NCBI RefSeq assembly: GCF_021532275.1
Contig: NZ_JACBOT010000031.1
Span: forward strand, 310,001 to 374,000
Direction of reading: 5' to 3'
DNA from: Brevibacterium sp. UCMA 11754
GTDB taxonomy: Bacteria; Actinomycetota; Actinomycetes; Actinomycetales; Brevibacteriaceae
DNA length: 64,000 nucleotides
This document shows positions 62,378 to 64,000 of the stretch, in pieces. Numbering within the stretch: the first letter of the stretch is position 1; each line of letters starts with the position of its first letter. The position numbers and the translations under genes are program-made. The notes under the pieces are model-generated. The model saw nothing but the letters and a program-made list of their open reading frames with translations. It was not told where the DNA came from and searched no databases.

Positions 62378-64000
62378 TCAGGCGCGGCGTCGGGCGAGCA
62401 CGTCGTCGACGGCGCCCATCTCGGGAGCCTTGTTCGTCCTGATCGCCTTGCGACCGTGCTCCAGCGGACCGTCGTCACGAGCCGAGTCGCTGAGCTCGGG
62501 ACGGTAGCCGAGTTCGGCGGCGAACTGAGCCGCGATGTCCTCACGGCTGCGGGCCTTGGTCTCATACGAGGAGTAGGACGACGCATCCGCTGCCTTCGCC
62601 TCGGGGACCGGGTGCTCAACCTGTGGGGCATCGACGTAGCTGGGGACCGGCAGCGGCGTCGGTGACCAGGCAGCACGTGCCTGCAGTCGCTGCATGAACG
62701 GATCGCTGACCTCGACGGTGTCGACACTCGACGCGGTCGCGACGACCTCGGATTCCTTAGCGGAGTCGCTCTCGGCAACAGACTCGTTGCGCGGCGCGGA
62801 CTCAGCTTCTGCAGCCGATTCCGCTTCGCGGGTCGAAGCCGCGGCCGGTGCGGAGTCGGCTGCCTTGATCACGGATGCCGACTCGGATGCCGTCGGCTTC
62901 GACAAGGAGTCGGAACCGGCGGAAGCTGGCTCTTCACCCTGCGCTTCTGCGGCCTCGGGCGCTGCTTCTTCGACGATAGGGATCGGTCCGGTGAGCAGCA
63001 CCTGACGGGTGGTGTGGCCTTCTGCGGCTTCGTTGCGAATGCGCACGAGCGGAATCTCGCCGGTGTCGGCCTCTTCTTTGCTCTGCTTTGCGCTCACGTT
63101 GCGCTGCATGACGGCACGCGCCTGAGCAGCCTTCGTCGATCCTGCCGACCGGGCCTCACTTGGCTTGGTGACCGGGGCCTTCGATGCGGCTGAGTTCGGG
63201 GCCTTCGATGCGGTCGAGTTCGGGGCCTTCGATGCGGCTGAGTTCGGGGCAGCAGGTGCCGAGGTGGCAGCTGGTTTCGCAGCCGCGCTCGTCGACTGCG
63301 TGGTGCTCTTCTTCGGCGCGGTGCGCTTGGCCTTCGGGTTCCGGCTTTCGAGTTCCCGGAGACGAGCCTTGATCTCCCGTTTGCGCAGGTTGAGTGTGCG
63401 CACGATGGCCAGGGAGACGATCGCGAGTCCGAGGAACACTCCGGTGAGTGCGACATGGACGACCGAGAACATCGCAAGCACGCCCGTCACCAGAATTCCC
63501 AGGGTGGAGGCGAGGAAGAGCAGTGCGAATCCCCGCGTCATGGTGCCCAGCGATTTCATCGACTCGCGCAGTGTCGTTGCTTTCTCAGTCATCGAATGGT
63601 CCTCATCGGCTCCGAAAGTCGGATTGGGAATCTGTGTACCTCGTCTGCTTGTCTCTGTTGTGTCTGTGGTGACAGCTTCATCTGTGTCTATGGTGACAGC
63701 TTCATCGGATCGGCTCTGCGGCGATCGCGGCTGGGTCCGTCCCGGCCGGATCGGAACCGTCCCGGAACGCTCGCCGAGGTGGCTGGCGCTTCCGGAGCCA
63801 TCGCTCGCCGACGAAGCCTGGCCGTTCGCTCTGTGTGCGTTCGCACTGTGGCCGTTCGATCCCTGCTGCGACTGATTGAACACGGCGTGCACTGCCGGGT
63901 GCAGCATCCGAACGTTGTCGGTCGTCGCCGAGGCGGATGCCTCGTGGCCGCGGTGGCTGTCGAGGTAGGTGGAGCGGGTTTCGCCGACGGCCACAGGAAG
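62378..64000 (-). CDS. low-complexity membrane protein, 5' end beyond window or start at 63592
   Basis: The frame is open from its stop at 62378 to the window edge. From ATG 63592 (GAGGA site, MTEKATTLRESMKSLG) come two adjacent hydrophobic helices (about residues 18-40 and 43-60 of that start). A basic coiled segment LRKREIKARLRELESRN follows, then a long Ala/Lys/Pro/Ser tract with three PNSAASKA-type repeats, an acidic Ser/Ala region and a final conserved-looking end (SREDIAAQFAAELGYRP...GAVDDVLARRRA). Upstream of 63592 the frame also shows GC-rich third positions (AVGETRSTYLDSHRGH), except in the repeat-bearing stretch 63600-63710. No family recognised. Confidence 0.55.
   Translation of the reverse strand, partial: LPVAVGETRSTYLDSHRGHEASASATTDNVRMLHPAVHAVFNQSQQGSNGHSANAHRANGQASSASDGSGSASHLGERSGTVPIRPGRTQPRSPQSRSDEAVTIDTDEAVTTDTTETSRRGTQIPNPTFGADEDHSMTEKATTLRESMKSLGTMTRGFALLFLASTLGILVTGVLAMFSVVHVALTGVFLGLAIVSLAIVRTLNLRKREIKARLRELESRNPKAKRTAPKKSTTQSTSAAAKPAATSAPAAPNSAASKAPNSTASKAPNSAASKAPVTKPSEARSAGSTKAAQARAVMQRNVSAKQSKEEADTGEIPLVRIRNEAAEGHTTRQVLLTGPIPIVEEAAPEAAEAQGEEPASAGSDSLSKPTASESASVIKAADSAPAAASTREAESAAEAESAPRNESVAESDSAKESEVVATASSVDTVEVSDPFMQRLQARAAWSPTPLPVPSYVDAPQVEHPVPEAKAADASSYSSYETKARSREDIAAQFAAELGYRPELSDSARDDGPLEHGRKAIRTNKAPEMGAVDDVLARRRA
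63174..63245 (-). repeat. 24-bp tandem repeat, three copies
   Basis: GGGGCCTTCGATGCGG(C/T)(T/C)GAGTTC at 63174-63197, 63198-63221 and 63222-63245. On the minus strand it encodes three NS(A/T)ASKAP units in the Ala/Lys-rich tract of the membrane protein gene. Confidence 0.85.
63659..63706. repeat. 24-bp tandem repeat, two copies
   Basis: TGTGTCTGTGGTGACAGCTTCATC (63659-63682, one 24-base unit) is followed by a copy with one change (63683-63706). It lies upstream of ATG 63592 of the minus-strand membrane protein. If translated it reads DEAVT(I/T)DT twice. Confidence 0.75.

Overview
The window is one contiguous piece of a high-GC Gram-positive chromosome. Coding is dense, with strongly GC-rich third codon positions. 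Several starts look leaderless, several transporters, lipoproteins and regulators (IclR, GntR, WYL, HxlR) are of actinobacterial type, and catabolic genes (CoA-ester, semialdehyde, betaine-type transport) are abundant. This fits an actinobacterium of the Brevibacterium type; the genus is an inference. I saw no rRNA, tRNA, CRISPR array, prophage or complete insertion sequence.

Layout. 0-9.6 kb: Ca2+/H+ antiporter, HxlR regulator facing two PaaI-type thioesterases, a tandem pair of secreted DUF1524 nuclease-like lipoproteins (one with its active-site His changed to Tyr), a quinone reductase facing an AraC regulator, a gene broken by an in-frame TGA, a TauE exporter and an enoyl-CoA hydratase. 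9.7-17 kb: MFS exporter plus GntR regulator, AraC regulator facing an alpha/beta hydrolase and aldo/keto reductase, a small membrane protein, and a DHA2 MFS exporter. 16.9-22.9 kb: a catabolic cluster with IclR regulator, CitE-like lyase, class III CoA-transferase, TRAP-type permease pair without a visible binding protein, and, facing them, a fused dehydrogenase/RraA-type aldolase. 23-27.5 kb: an SRPBCC/ArsR pair whose start codons lie in one palindrome, MFS, YihY/BrkB, an HhH protein and a small membrane protein.

27.5-33.9 kb: a transposase-derived gene that appears to have lost its catalytic residues, facing a WYL regulator; a surface-protein pair; NUDIX hydrolase; 3-methyladenine glycosylase lacking most zinc ligands; aspartate-dehydrogenase-like protein. 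34-41.7 kb: BCCT transporter, AtoE-type short-chain fatty acid transporter, semialdehyde dehydrogenase, SnoaL-like protein, 3-hydroxyacyl-CoA-type dehydrogenase, GNAT-like protein. 42-50 kb: AbiEi-like/nuclease-fold protein, acyl-CoA synthetase and enoyl-CoA hydratase, CtaG-type protein, acetyltransferase coupled to a Cys/Met-metabolism PLP enzyme, LysR. 50-64 kb: YeiH, FAD oxidoreductase with MatC-type permease, GNATs, DUF2306, MerR, a second semialdehyde dehydrogenase, an alcohol dehydrogenase/MHS transporter operon facing an IclR regulator, a lone Imm-5-like protein, and a low-complexity membrane protein that runs off the window edge.

Two window-wide patterns stand out. The decamer CACCTCGGCG (or its complement) recurs far more often than base composition predicts. 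Short tandem repeats also sit repeatedly at gene 3' ends, sometimes covering the stop codon. The most unusual gene-level finds are the dehydrogenase-RraA fusion in a binding-protein-less TRAP cluster, and the catalytically degenerate transposase beside a WYL regulator.
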